A DNA stretch of 63,244 bases from JBCDGZ01 sp038750655 (GTDB lineage: Bacteria; Bacteroidota; Bacteroidia; Chitinophagales; Saprospiraceae). Position 1 is the stretch's first letter. Every line of letters starts with the position of its first letter. The translations under genes and the position numbers were made by a program. Positions 7,621-16,509 of the stretch are shown in pieces. The stretch spans positions 1-63,244 of the forward strand of contig JBCDGZ010000023.1 in assembly GCA_038750655.1 (NCBI GenBank), in the 5' to 3' direction. Under the pieces are notes generated by a model. That model was not told the DNA's origin, ran no database searches, and was given only the letters and a program-made list of their open reading frames with translations.

Positions 7621-10600
7621 TCAGGCTTCTACATATGGTAACCTCAGCAATACTTTCGTCCCTTTGGCTTCCCCATTCTCTTGAAGGTCAATGATCTCCA
7701 AACTCTTGCGCTTCCCGGCTCCCCCCCCCAGTAGATCTAGGCGCTCCTGCGTCACCTGCAAAGCCATCGATTTGTGCTGCTGCTCCTGCTGGCTCTTGCG
7801 CTGCCGCGCCGCCGCCCGGCCAATCCCATTATCGGTAACACTGCACTCCAACTGCCCATTGTTACGCGTAAACCGCAGCGCTATCTTCCCGCCCTCGCTC
7901 CGGCGGCCCAGCCCGTGAATAATCGCATTCTCCACAAAAGGCTGGATCATCATCGGCGGCATCTGAACCAGCTCGGTATCCAGTCCTTCAGCAGTTTGAA
8001 TATCAAAATCAAAACTGTGCCCCCGGCTAAACTGCTCTAGCGCCAAGTAGTCCCGGAGGGTTTCAATTTCCTCTTCCAGCGAAATCAGGCCCTCGCGGGA
8101 ATTCTCTAATGTGGCGCGCATCAAGCGCGAGAATTTAGCCAGTTGATAGCGCGCTTTGCGGTGGTCCTGCTGCCCGATGAGTCCTTGAATAGAGTTGAGG
8201 GCATTGAAAATAAAATGAGGATTCATTTGAAGTTGAAGGGCTTTTTGCTCCAGCTGTAGGAGTTTCTTTTCCAGCTCCAACTGCTCCCGCTCCCGCTTCG
8301 CCCGGCGCTTGATGCGATTGATTCGGGCGCGGAGGAGGGCGGTGGTGAGTAGCACCAACAATAGCCCCGCCGTTAGCTGAAACCACCAAGTTTCCCAAAG
8401 GGGTGGACGGATGGCAAAGGAGACTTGCAGCGGTGGTGCTGTACCGAAGCCATCTTCGTTGTAGGCGCGGAGCAGGAAGGTGTAATCGCCGGGCGGAATG
8501 TTGGAATAGGTCACATTGCGCTGGTTGCTGAGGGGCGACCAGCCTTCCTCCAGCCCTTTCATTCGCCATTGATAGCGCACCGCTTCTGGATTGCTGTAAT
8601 TGATGCCGATGAAATTAAAGCCCAGATGGTTCTGTCCGTGCGGTAGGGTCATGCCGGGGCGCAGTCCGCCCCAGGGAAGGGCCCACTCGGCGTAGGGCGT
8701 CGTTTCTAGCGATTCGTAGAAGAGGTTGATTTGGGTAAAATGTAAGGCCGGAGAGCCGGTATTCTGGCGATTACTGCCCGGAATGTAATGCGTCAGTCCA
8801 TTGAGGGTCCCAAACCAAAGCCCCCCCTGGGCATCATTAACAACCGCATTGGTACAAGTCTCTCCTCCTTTGAAGCCCTCATTTCTTCCAAAATGACGAA
8901 CAGCTATGATATTCTGCTCCGCATCCAATTGTAAGCGATCTACGCCCTTATTATTGCCCACCCACAGATAGCCCTCGTTGTCAAAAGCTAGGAGGTAGAT
9001 GTTGTTGGAGGTCAAGCCATCGGTACGGCCAAAATGTTCGATTTGGGGTTGCTCGGCGTAGATGTTCATTCGAAAAATGCCGGCGCGGCCAGTGCCACCC
9101 CAGAGATTCCCGTAGCGATCTTCGACCAAGGAGCGGACATCCAGGTCTTTCAGGCCGTCGGCTCGCCCGAAGGTCCGGAGGCTATCTTCGGTGATGTAGC
9201 CGATGCCGCGCCGCCGACCAGCCCACCATAGCCGAAACTGTTCATCGATTAACAGCTTGGAAACATAGCTCTCCTTGATTTGTTGACCGTAATGCTGAAA
9301 GCGATACCCTACTCCAAGGCTATCCGCCGGATTGGGAATTAATTCGCAGATGCCGGCATCGGCCATCGCCACCCAGATATGTCCGGCCGTATCCTGCGCA
9401 AAGTCTTGCACAATATCCCCCCGCAGGCCATCCCACCCTCTCAGCCAGCGGTAGCCCCTGCTGTCCTGAATAGCCAGCCCTTGCCCTTCAGTACCGATCC
9501 AAAGCTGCCCCTCATAGTCCCGATGCAGAGCTTTGATCTTGATATTTTTGAAGCCATTGCTAGCATTGAAATGCCTTAATTGCCCTTTATCCAGCTGCGT
9601 AAGCCCGCGGCCCGTCCCCAGCAAGAGCCGGTCAGCACTGTCGCGATGCAAGGCGTAGATGTGTTCGTCGAGTAAGCCATCGCGCAACTCATAATGCAAA
9701 AACTGTCGACCAAAGTAGCAACTTACACCGCCGCCGGAGGTACCCAGCCAAATGTGCCCCCAGCGATCTTCAATAATGGCTTTGACTGAATTGCTTTCCA
9801 AGCCCTCGGTCTGCCCCAGATAGGAATAGCTGCTATCCGCCCGCGACCAGACGTAGGCCCCTTTGAGCTGGGTACCGACCCAGATATTGCCCTCCTTGCT
9901 CTCGAAGAGGCAGTTGGCCAGGCCACTTTCTTCGATCTCGTTGGAGCCCTCGAAGCGGGCAATGCGGGCCCCGTCGAAGATGTTGATACCGCTGCTGCCC
10001 GTCGCCATCCAAATATGGCCCTGTCGGTCTTCGAGCAGACCCTGAACATCCAAGCTGGTCAGGCCCTCTTCCAATCCAAAAAGACGACGGCCACTGTCGT
10101 CGATGCGCATCACTCCTTGATTGGTGGCAATCCAAAGACGTTTGTAGCGATCCATTAGGCAACTACGGACGGGCGTATTGCTCGGCAGCGGACGAATATC
10201 AATTGGATGAAGCAGGCTATCCCGAAGCTGGTATAAGCCCTGTAGGGTACCGATCCAAAGCTCTCCGTTGGGAGCATGGGTAATCGAATTGACGGCTCGA
10301 TTGGCGCCATCGGCAAAGGAGATGGTTTGGAATTGACGGCCATCATAACGGCAGAGACCTCGATCGGTGCCGATCCAAATCTGCTGCTGCCCATCTTCGT
10401 GAAGTGCCTGTATGTAATTGCTGAGTAAGCCGTCTTCTCTGGTAAAGTTTTGAAAATTCAGGCCGTCGTAGCGCGTCAGTCCTCCTCCCCAGGTTCCCAT
10501 CCAGATGTAGCTGCGACTATCCTCCAGCAGGGCATAAACCTGCGACTGGCCAACCTGCTGTGGATCGGAATAATTGCGTATATTGTATTGCTGTGCAAAC

Positions 10601-10668
10601 AAATTAGCCACCCCTGCGTAAAAAAACAGGATCAGTAAGAACCGAAGGATGTGTTGTCGACCATTCAT
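7621..10668 (-). CDS. Two-component propeller sensor histidine kinase (LytS-like)
   Basis: About 1015 aa from the ATG at 10668, chosen because it starts the signal peptide (MNGRQHILRFLLILFFYAG...FAQ). Starts at 10692 (ATG) and 10707 (GTG) are also open. Periplasmic part: about 14 propeller blades with the [IL]W[IVM]G[TN] signature (IWMGTWGGGL, IWIGTDRGL, IWLGTSGGGV), then a Y_Y_Y domain (about 690-760, YQWRMKGLEEGWSPLSNQRNVTYSNIPPGDYTFLLRA). One TM segment near 775-795. Cytoplasm: coiled coil, His_kinase domain with the phospho-acceptor His in MNPHFIFNALNSIQG, and a HATPase with the N-box PFVENAIIHGLG. It senses an extracellular ligand, often a glycan, and signals to a LytTR regulator, plausibly the one at 5395-6135. 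Confidence 0.92.
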   Translation of the reverse strand: MNGRQHILRFLLILFFYAGVANLFAQQYNIRNYSDPQQVGQSQVYALLEDSRSYIWMGTWGGGLTRYDGLNFQNFTREDGLLSNYIQALHEDGQQQIWIGTDRGLCRYDGRQFQTISFADGANRAVNSITHAPNGELWIGTLQGLYQLRDSLLHPIDIRPLPSNTPVRSCLMDRYKRLWIATNQGVMRIDDSGRRLFGLEEGLTSLDVQGLLEDRQGHIWMATGSSGINIFDGARIARFEGSNEIEESGLANCLFESKEGNIWVGTQLKGAYVWSRADSSYSYLGQTEGLESNSVKAIIEDRWGHIWLGTSGGGVSCYFGRQFLHYELRDGLLDEHIYALHRDSADRLLLGTGRGLTQLDKGQLRHFNASNGFKNIKIKALHRDYEGQLWIGTEGQGLAIQDSRGYRWLRGWDGLRGDIVQDFAQDTAGHIWVAMADAGICELIPNPADSLGVGYRFQHYGQQIKESYVSKLLIDEQFRLWWAGRRRGIGYITEDSLRTFGRADGLKDLDVRSLVEDRYGNLWGGTGRAGIFRMNIYAEQPQIEHFGRTDGLTSNNIYLLAFDNEGYLWVGNNKGVDRLQLDAEQNIIAVRHFGRNEGFKGGETCTNAVVNDAQGGLWFGTLNGLTHYIPGSNRQNTGSPALHFTQINLFYESLETTPYAEWALPWGGLRPGMTLPHGQNHLGFNFIGINYSNPEAVRYQWRMKGLEEGWSPLSNQRNVTYSNIPPGDYTFLLRAYNEDGFGTAPPLQVSFAIRPPLWETWWFQLTAGLLLVLLTTALLRARINRIKRRAKREREQLELEKKLLQLEQKALQLQMNPHFIFNALNSIQGLIGQQDHRKARYQLAKFSRLMRATLENSREGLISLEEEIETLRDYLALEQFSRGHSFDFDIQTAEGLDTELVQMPPMMIQPFVENAIIHGLGRRSEGGKIALRFTRNNGQLECSVTDNGIGRAAARQRKSQQEQQHKSMALQVTQERLDLLGGGAGKRKSLEIIDLQENGEAKGTKVLLRLPYVEA

Positions 10669-10763
10669 ATGTTGTTCACCATCCAAACTCATTGTCTTGG
10701 ATAGCACATTACTAAATTAAAGTATTCTGCATTAAAAGCGGAAAAAACCGTTTTATTACATTT

Positions 10764-11543
10764 ATGGAGAAGAAAAAAGAAAAAATCCTGGATCTGAAGT
10801 CTTCCCGCAGAGAACGATTCACCGATTTAATTACTCCCAAGCGACTGAACCTAAAATGCCCCGAATGTAACCATGATATTGGTGGCGAAGACATTAACAT
10901 TGTCAAAGCCATCGCTAAGTGCAACAACTGCGGTGCTCTGATGACACTCGAAGATAACAGCCTATACCCCGGCCGTCGCCGACCGGAAGTCTATATGCCC
11001 CGAGGCATAGAAATGCTGCGGCTGCGAGACGAGCTGAACATTGATATTAGCTGGCGGAAAAATGGCAAAAATAATGCTTTTCTGACCCTATTTGCCTTCA
11101 TTTGGAATGCCGTTATCCTACCAGTAGCCTTTTTTGCTATCCTCTCCGGAGAGTTTCACATGCTGATCTTTATGAGCCTGCACCTGGCTGTTGGCATCGG
11201 GATGATCTACTATCTGCTGACCAGTTTTATCAATACGACTTACATCACCGTCAATGACTACCGAATCCACATTGAGCATCGCCCCCTAAAGGTCCCCTTT
11301 TATCCTGACAAGGACATCAACATCGATGACATCAAGCAGCTCTTTGTCGACAAATACGTCAGCAGCACGACCAATGGCAATAAGAACTACTCCTACGCCT
11401 TGAGTGCAGTGCTCCGAAATGGCAGACGTGTAAAATTGCTCAAGGGCATGCAGGACGCACAGCAGGCGCAATACATTGAGCAGGAAGTAGAAGCTTTTTT
11501 GGATATTCCGGACGAGGAGGTGAAAGGGGAATGGTTGGATTAG
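10764..11543 (+). CDS. Zinc-ribbon membrane protein of unknown function
   Basis: 259 aa. Basic N-terminus, then a two-CxxC zinc ribbon (about 31-60: CPECNHDIGG ... CNNCGALM). Two membrane segments follow at about 105-150 (LFAFIWNAVILPVAFFAIL; MLIFMSLHLAVGIGMIYYLL), and then a soluble C-terminal domain (about 155-259) with a beta-rich, PH-like look (TTYITVNDYRIHIEHRPLKVPF...IDDIKQLFVDKY). I do not recognise a named family. It is divergent from the propeller kinase and heads a same-strand run with the thioesterase (63 bases later). It could be a membrane-associated sensor or scaffold, but no function is shown. Confidence 0.75.
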   Translation: MEKKKEKILDLKSSRRERFTDLITPKRLNLKCPECNHDIGGEDINIVKAIAKCNNCGALMTLEDNSLYPGRRRPEVYMPRGIEMLRLRDELNIDISWRKNGKNNAFLTLFAFIWNAVILPVAFFAILSGEFHMLIFMSLHLAVGIGMIYYLLTSFINTTYITVNDYRIHIEHRPLKVPFYPDKDINIDDIKQLFVDKYVSSTTNGNKNYSYALSAVLRNGRRVKLLKGMQDAQQAQYIEQEVEAFLDIPDEEVKGEWLD

Positions 11544-11606
11544 CTATTTTTTTGGTTATGAAAGCGTATATTGGCGACAGAATAGAATATCCTTTTGAAA
11601 CTGGCC

Positions 11607-12359
11607 ATGACACTCCACCCCAACCTAAGCTACAGCGAAACGTTCAGCGTTCGCACCTACGAAATTGACAGCCGAAAACAGATGACAGCCCCAGCGCTGC
11701 TCAATCTGATGCATGAAGCCGCTATGCAAAATGTCCTGAAACTCAAAGTATCGGTGTGGGACCTCGAACCTCACCAGGTCTCTTGGGTCCTAATGCGGAT
11801 GCAACTCAAAATCAAGCGGCTCCCCATGCTCAGCGAAGAAGTGACGATAACGACCCACCCTTCGGGCTTCGAAAAGTTTTTTACTTACCGCGACTACAAG
11901 CTCTACGACGCCCAAGGAGAGCTGATTGCCTATACCTCTTCGACCTGGCTGCTAATGGATACCCAAAGTCGTAAGATGCGGCGCATCCCTCCGTTCATCC
12001 TCGACTTTGCGATGCCGCCGGAGGAGGACTGTCTGCCTCGCATCCGCCACAAGCTGCCCGCCTTTGGCGCGGCCGATCGTCATCGGCAGTTCGAAGTCAA
12101 CTGGTACGATCTGGACTTCAACCAGCACCTCAACAATGTGGCTTATGTCAAATGGCTCATGCAGAGCATCGACGATGAGCTACTGGCCGAAGGCCACCTG
12201 GAGGAGTTGGATATTCAGTACCGGGCGGAATGCCGCTGGAAGGAGGTAGTCCGTTCCGAAGTGCAGCAAATTGATCCATTCTGCTGTATGCACCGCCTCG
12301 TCCGGGAGTCCGATCAAAAGGAGCTGGCGCTGGCGCAGACCCGATGGAGAAAAGGCTAA
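11607..12359 (+). CDS. Acyl-ACP thioesterase (FatA/FatB-like)
   Basis: 250 aa from the ATG at 11607; an in-frame TTG at 11595 is less likely. The pattern SYSETFSVRTYEIDSRKQMTAPALLNLMHEAA and the second hot-dog half VNWYDLDFNQHLNNVAYVKWLMQSI match the acyl-ACP thioesterase family, with the catalytic-region Asp-x-x-x-His (DFNQHLNN). The enzyme hydrolyses acyl-ACP to release free fatty acids in the cytoplasm. Bacterial members often have broad chain specificity; chain length cannot be read here. Lipid-biosynthesis genes are not adjacent. Confidence 0.9.
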   Translation: MTLHPNLSYSETFSVRTYEIDSRKQMTAPALLNLMHEAAMQNVLKLKVSVWDLEPHQVSWVLMRMQLKIKRLPMLSEEVTITTHPSGFEKFFTYRDYKLYDAQGELIAYTSSTWLLMDTQSRKMRRIPPFILDFAMPPEEDCLPRIRHKLPAFGAADRHRQFEVNWYDLDFNQHLNNVAYVKWLMQSIDDELLAEGHLEELDIQYRAECRWKEVVRSEVQQIDPFCCMHRLVRESDQKELALAQTRWRKG

Positions 12360-12407
12360 CAGCATTTTTACTGATTATGTACTATCTTTACATTAAACCT
12401 TTTATTG

Positions 12408-13760
12408 ATGCCTAAAAAACAGCTGATCAGTTCTATCCGCGAACAAATCTCGGTTAACCAAACGGAGGATGCCCTCAAGGCGCTCATTGATTTTTTCGAT
12501 AAGCGAACAGAAGATTTTGGGAAAATGGCCAAAGCGGTGCGCCTGATCAGCTCGGATTTTTATGAACTTCGGCAGCGCCAGCTACAGGATACTATTAAAC
12601 CCGAAGACCACCAACGCGAGCTGAACAAAATACAAGGCCGCCTATTGGCCCTGATGGATGACCTGGAAGCGGGGCGCGTCAGTCCTTCGGAGCAGCCTGC
12701 AGCTTCTCCGTGGAAAAAGTACACCTTATATGCGCTATTGGGTGCAGGGTTAGTGACACTAGGACTGTGGTTCGGGGGAGTGCTCAACTTCCAAAAAGGT
12801 TGCCCTGGTTTCGACGACAATGCTGCTTTCAGATTGCTGTTGCTGCCGCTGAAAAGTCTAGATGGCTCTGAGGCTTCTTTTGCCAGTAGCATTAAATCTG
12901 GTTTGGATGATATTACGCAAGGGCAAAATGTCAGCATCAAAGTACATTCCAATTACGACATCGAACAAGAGGGGCTGCCCGGCTCTAGTGATGCCGAGGT
13001 CATCGGTACCGAATGTGATGCCGAAATGGTCATCTGGGGGACCTACGAAAAGCCCAAAGACAACTACTTGGTCAATATCAAGTATTTCTTTTTGGGGGAT
13101 GAGACCAAGCTCCAACTCCATAGACTCGAAGTACAGAACAGCTCGGATATTGCCATCGTAGATGCCGTTTCCAGTATTCAAACCAACGAATTTCTGACCA
13201 GTAATATTCAAAGCATTATCAATCTGATGGCCGGAGTCATGGCCCATAAGCATAACGATCCTAAAGCTGCGGCGAAGCAGTTCGACAAAGCCATTGCAGA
13301 AGGCAGTCTGTCCAAAGAAGCAGAAGAAACTGCCGAATTGCTATTGGCAGATAATTTAATGATGGACAGCTCTAATCGCCAACGTGCTGTGGAAGTCTAC
13401 AGCGAAATTTTGGAGCGAGACCCCGATAATAATTGGGCGATCAACAACCGGGGTTTATTGTACATCAAGCTGGAGCAATATCCCGAGGCCATTCAATATC
13501 TCGATAAAGCTATTGAATCTCCGAAAACTTCTGATAATCAGCGGGTGCTCTATAACATCCTAAAAGTTAATGCTCATCTGAACCTCGACGAGGTCAATGA
13601 AGCCGAAAAGGATTTTATAGAAGCGGAAAGAATCAGCAGGAGTATGCCTGACAGTAGTAAATACCAGAAGACTATCAAAACCCATAGGGCTGCGATCAAA
13701 ACTGCTAAACGCAAAGCACAAGAACGCTTGAGAGGAGTAGACCCCTTGGTACCCAGGTAG
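12408..13760 (+). CDS. EAD-like N-terminal domain, TM segment, TolB-like region and TPRs
   Basis: 450 aa from the ATG at 12408. Residues about 1-88 are helical and fit effector-associated domain 11: ISVNQTEDALKALIDFF, then LISSDFYELRQRQLQDTI and RELNKIQGRLLALMDDL. In other proteins EADs are adaptor modules that pair effectors with sensors in bacterial conflict systems. A TM segment follows at about 107-127 (YTLYALLGAGLVTLGLWFGG). About 140-260 looks TolB-N-like (FRLLLLPLKSLDG...IGTECDAEMVIWGTYEK). About 270-420 has TPR helices (AVEVYSEILERDPDNNWAIN, LYIKLEQYPEAIQYLDKAIE). No protease, NTPase or second EAD protein is adjacent. Seen: the domain order. Recognised by eye: EAD and TolB-like assignments. 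Inferred: a membrane-anchored adaptor. Confidence 0.75.
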   Translation: MPKKQLISSIREQISVNQTEDALKALIDFFDKRTEDFGKMAKAVRLISSDFYELRQRQLQDTIKPEDHQRELNKIQGRLLALMDDLEAGRVSPSEQPAASPWKKYTLYALLGAGLVTLGLWFGGVLNFQKGCPGFDDNAAFRLLLLPLKSLDGSEASFASSIKSGLDDITQGQNVSIKVHSNYDIEQEGLPGSSDAEVIGTECDAEMVIWGTYEKPKDNYLVNIKYFFLGDETKLQLHRLEVQNSSDIAIVDAVSSIQTNEFLTSNIQSIINLMAGVMAHKHNDPKAAAKQFDKAIAEGSLSKEAEETAELLLADNLMMDSSNRQRAVEVYSEILERDPDNNWAINNRGLLYIKLEQYPEAIQYLDKAIESPKTSDNQRVLYNILKVNAHLNLDEVNEAEKDFIEAERISRSMPDSSKYQKTIKTHRAAIKTAKRKAQERLRGVDPLVPR

Positions 13761-13773
13761 AATGCCTCCTCTC

Positions 13774-16320
13774 TTACCGTATCAAAGTAACATCTCCCGA
13801 AAAATCTTCTTCAAAGCCGTCAAGGTGGCGGACGCGGATCAGGTACACATAAACCCCGGTCATCATAGGCTCGTCGCGGAAGGTGCCGTCCCACCAGAGG
13901 CACCCGGTGTTGATGGTGAAGCCGTCGGACTCCCAGACTTGCTCGCCCCAGCGATCAAAGATGGTGTAGTTCAGCACTTCGACATCGTAGAGGTTAGTGG
14001 TGAAGATTTGGAATTGATCGTTGACGCCATCGTCATTGGGGGTGAAGACGTTGGGGATGTAGATGGGGCAGCGCGGAATGGGCACGACTACCTGTTGGGT
14101 GACTTCGCAGCCTACTTCGTCGGTGATCAGGAGTTCGTAGGTGCCTTCGGCAAGTTCGGGGAAGGAATCGGGGCGCTGTAGAAAGCTACCGTCGAGGGAA
14201 TAGAAAAGCTGGCCGGTGCCGCCGGAGGCGGTGGGGCGAATCAGCCCATTAACCGTACTACAATCGGGCAGGCGAACAAAGACATCGGTAATCAGAATAG
14301 GCGGCGTATTGATCACCTCAACCTCTTCTTCGATTATACAGCCGTCCTCGTCCTGTACCTGAATGGTATAAATGCCGCCGTCTAGGGCGACGAAATCATT
14401 CTCGGGCAGAAAGGGGCCATCGTTAAAGGCATAGCTCAACTGGCCAGTGCCGCCACTAGCCGAAACGCTGATGGTGCCATTGAAATCCGTACAAACATTC
14501 TCGCCTACAGCAATCGAACTGATGTCGGGCAATTCACTGGGTGCAATGGTCGCAGTCGTGCTGAAGGTACAGCCGTCGGCATCGGAGATCGTCACCTCGT
14601 AGGTGCTGGGCGGAAGGCCGGTGAAGGTATTTTCTGACTGAAAAACGCCACCGTTTAAAGAGTAAGTGATTCCGTTATTGGCTGAGGGGGTAATGGTCAA
14701 AATGCCATTGTCTTCCTCGCAAGTGGTGTGCTCAGTGCCCAGATCAAGAATCGTCAAAGGCTCATAATCCTGTATAAAAACACCAAGGCTAATGACACAA
14801 TTGTTGATGTCCTGGATATAAACCGTGTAGCTATCTGGCGGCAGATTTTCAAAAACCGGACTACTTTGAAAATTGAGGCCATCCAACGAATATTGGAAGG
14901 TATTGGTACCGTTGTTACTGATCGTAATGATCCCCGTAGAGCGGAAGCAATTAGGATTTTGCAGCTGAGGAGAGATTTCGTTGAGTATTGGAATCCCTGG
15001 GGCTATCTCAAAAACATCGGTAGCAAAACAGCCCAACTCATCGGTTACCTCCACTTCATAAATGCCTGCGGACAGGCCATTAAAGGTGTTGATCGACAGG
15101 CTGCTATTTGGATCAGAGGATAAGGTGTAGCTCAAATTGCCTGTCCCTCCGCTTACCGTCACCGTTACGCTTCCCCCTCTGTTGTTACACAAATCATCAA
15201 TGGTAACCAGGCTCTCCACCTCAAAAGCTTCACTATCATCTACCGTTTCGATTTGCGAAGTAGTACAGCCAAAAATATCCCGAACCGTCACCCGATAAAT
15301 TCCGGCGGGGAGGTTATCAAAAACATTGCTTGCCTGAAAGTTGATTCCGTCGATGCTGTACTCCAAATCCGTACTGCCTGCGGCAGTCACCACGATCGCT
15401 CCATTATCTCCACGACAGATCGTAGCCGTAACCTCCGCATTGCTGATCAGGGGTTCGATGTAGGGGTCGATGAGGATCGTCCAGGTGGCGTCACAGCCTT
15501 CTTCATCAATTACGGTGACCGTGTAGGTCCCTGGGGTAAGATTATCAAAGAAAGGTTCTGCTTGAAAATTGACCCCGTCGATGGAATATTGGTAGTTCTC
15601 TGAGCCAAGATTCGTAATGCTAATGGAGCTGGTAAGGGTATTGCAATCCAGTCGTTCAGATTCGACGTCGAGCTGGGTGGCAATATCGATACCTGTGGTA
15701 CAGAAGCTAAAGTTGTCTAGGCCGAGACCGAAGGCACCGAGGGTTTGCCGCTGGCCTTCGAAGCGGATGCTGCTCACCGAGCCTTCGCAACCATCGAGGT
15801 TGAAGCCCCAGCAGGTGGAAATGCCATCGCCGGTACCGGGCTGGCCCGCCACGATGGTATCGACGAGGATGGCAGTACCGCTAGCGTCGCGGGCTTCGAT
15901 GATGAAGATTTCGTCGAAGTCCATATCTAGAATACAGCCACCGAAGCTATCGACGGGGCTGGCGAAATTGAGGATGAGCGGTGGAGAGGTTAGGCCGGAG
16001 AGACGGCCGTCGTCGGTGAGGAAGAACCGTCCGATGCCTTGGCCGGGAGCGGGCGTATCATTACCATCGCCAAATTGGCTGCCGAAGGCGGTGACGGGAG
16101 AACCTACTTCGGCTAGCACTGGCGGGCGGCCATTTTCCAAAATAAAACTTAACCCGAACTGGGCAAAATACTGGTTGTCGATGACCAGTCCTTCCCGAGG
16201 GACCGCCACCCCCGGAATTTCCTCAAAGTCTATTGTAATACAACCATCAAAGGTCTGACCCGAAAGCGTAGAATAAGCCAGAAGCAATAAAAAAAGCGTA
16301 AAAAAAGTAGGGCGATGCAT
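13774..16320 (-). CDS. SprB-repeat protein with T9SS type B (gliding-associated) sorting domain
   Basis: 848 aa. Signal peptide at 1-21. About 22-210 is a carbohydrate-binding-like beta domain (FDGCITIDFEEIPG...VDSFGGCILDMDFDEIFI). About 215-740 is a row of some seven SprB-like repeats of about 70-80 aa, each with the pattern xYSIDGxNFQ...FxNLxxGxYxVxVxDxxGC. The C-terminal about 95 residues are the T9SS type B / gliding-motility-associated domain: CPIYIPNVFTPNDDGVNDQF...FDRWGEQVWES...WWDGT...GVYVYLIRV. Known: such proteins are surface adhesins carried by T9SS; SprB itself drives gliding. Whether this organism glides cannot be told from the window. It converges with the gene ending at 13760. 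Confidence 0.92.
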   Translation of the reverse strand: MHRPTFFTLFLLLLAYSTLSGQTFDGCITIDFEEIPGVAVPREGLVIDNQYFAQFGLSFILENGRPPVLAEVGSPVTAFGSQFGDGNDTPAPGQGIGRFFLTDDGRLSGLTSPPLILNFASPVDSFGGCILDMDFDEIFIIEARDASGTAILVDTIVAGQPGTGDGISTCWGFNLDGCEGSVSSIRFEGQRQTLGAFGLGLDNFSFCTTGIDIATQLDVESERLDCNTLTSSISITNLGSENYQYSIDGVNFQAEPFFDNLTPGTYTVTVIDEEGCDATWTILIDPYIEPLISNAEVTATICRGDNGAIVVTAAGSTDLEYSIDGINFQASNVFDNLPAGIYRVTVRDIFGCTTSQIETVDDSEAFEVESLVTIDDLCNNRGGSVTVTVSGGTGNLSYTLSSDPNSSLSINTFNGLSAGIYEVEVTDELGCFATDVFEIAPGIPILNEISPQLQNPNCFRSTGIITISNNGTNTFQYSLDGLNFQSSPVFENLPPDSYTVYIQDINNCVISLGVFIQDYEPLTILDLGTEHTTCEEDNGILTITPSANNGITYSLNGGVFQSENTFTGLPPSTYEVTISDADGCTFSTTATIAPSELPDISSIAVGENVCTDFNGTISVSASGGTGQLSYAFNDGPFLPENDFVALDGGIYTIQVQDEDGCIIEEEVEVINTPPILITDVFVRLPDCSTVNGLIRPTASGGTGQLFYSLDGSFLQRPDSFPELAEGTYELLITDEVGCEVTQQVVVPIPRCPIYIPNVFTPNDDGVNDQFQIFTTNLYDVEVLNYTIFDRWGEQVWESDGFTINTGCLWWDGTFRDEPMMTGVYVYLIRVRHLDGFEEDFSGDVTLIR

Positions 16321-16509
16321 AAGCTTTAGTTTTATGATTAGCCTCAGTCTCGGATAAAGATGCTTTTACTTTACTCTGTGCTGCAAGCAACTCTGAATAA
16401 TTCTTAGAATTGCAATAGGTTTAGCATATGTCGGGTTAACTGCCAACATCTTGAGCAGACTTTTGTATCTTTAATATCTGAATATTTTTTGTCTTTAACA
16501 CGAAAGCTT

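Noticed and set aside
15617..16258. 213-residue plus-strand open frame
   Set aside because: It lies entirely antisense to the N-terminal domain of the SprB-repeat gene and shows no domain or plausible composition.
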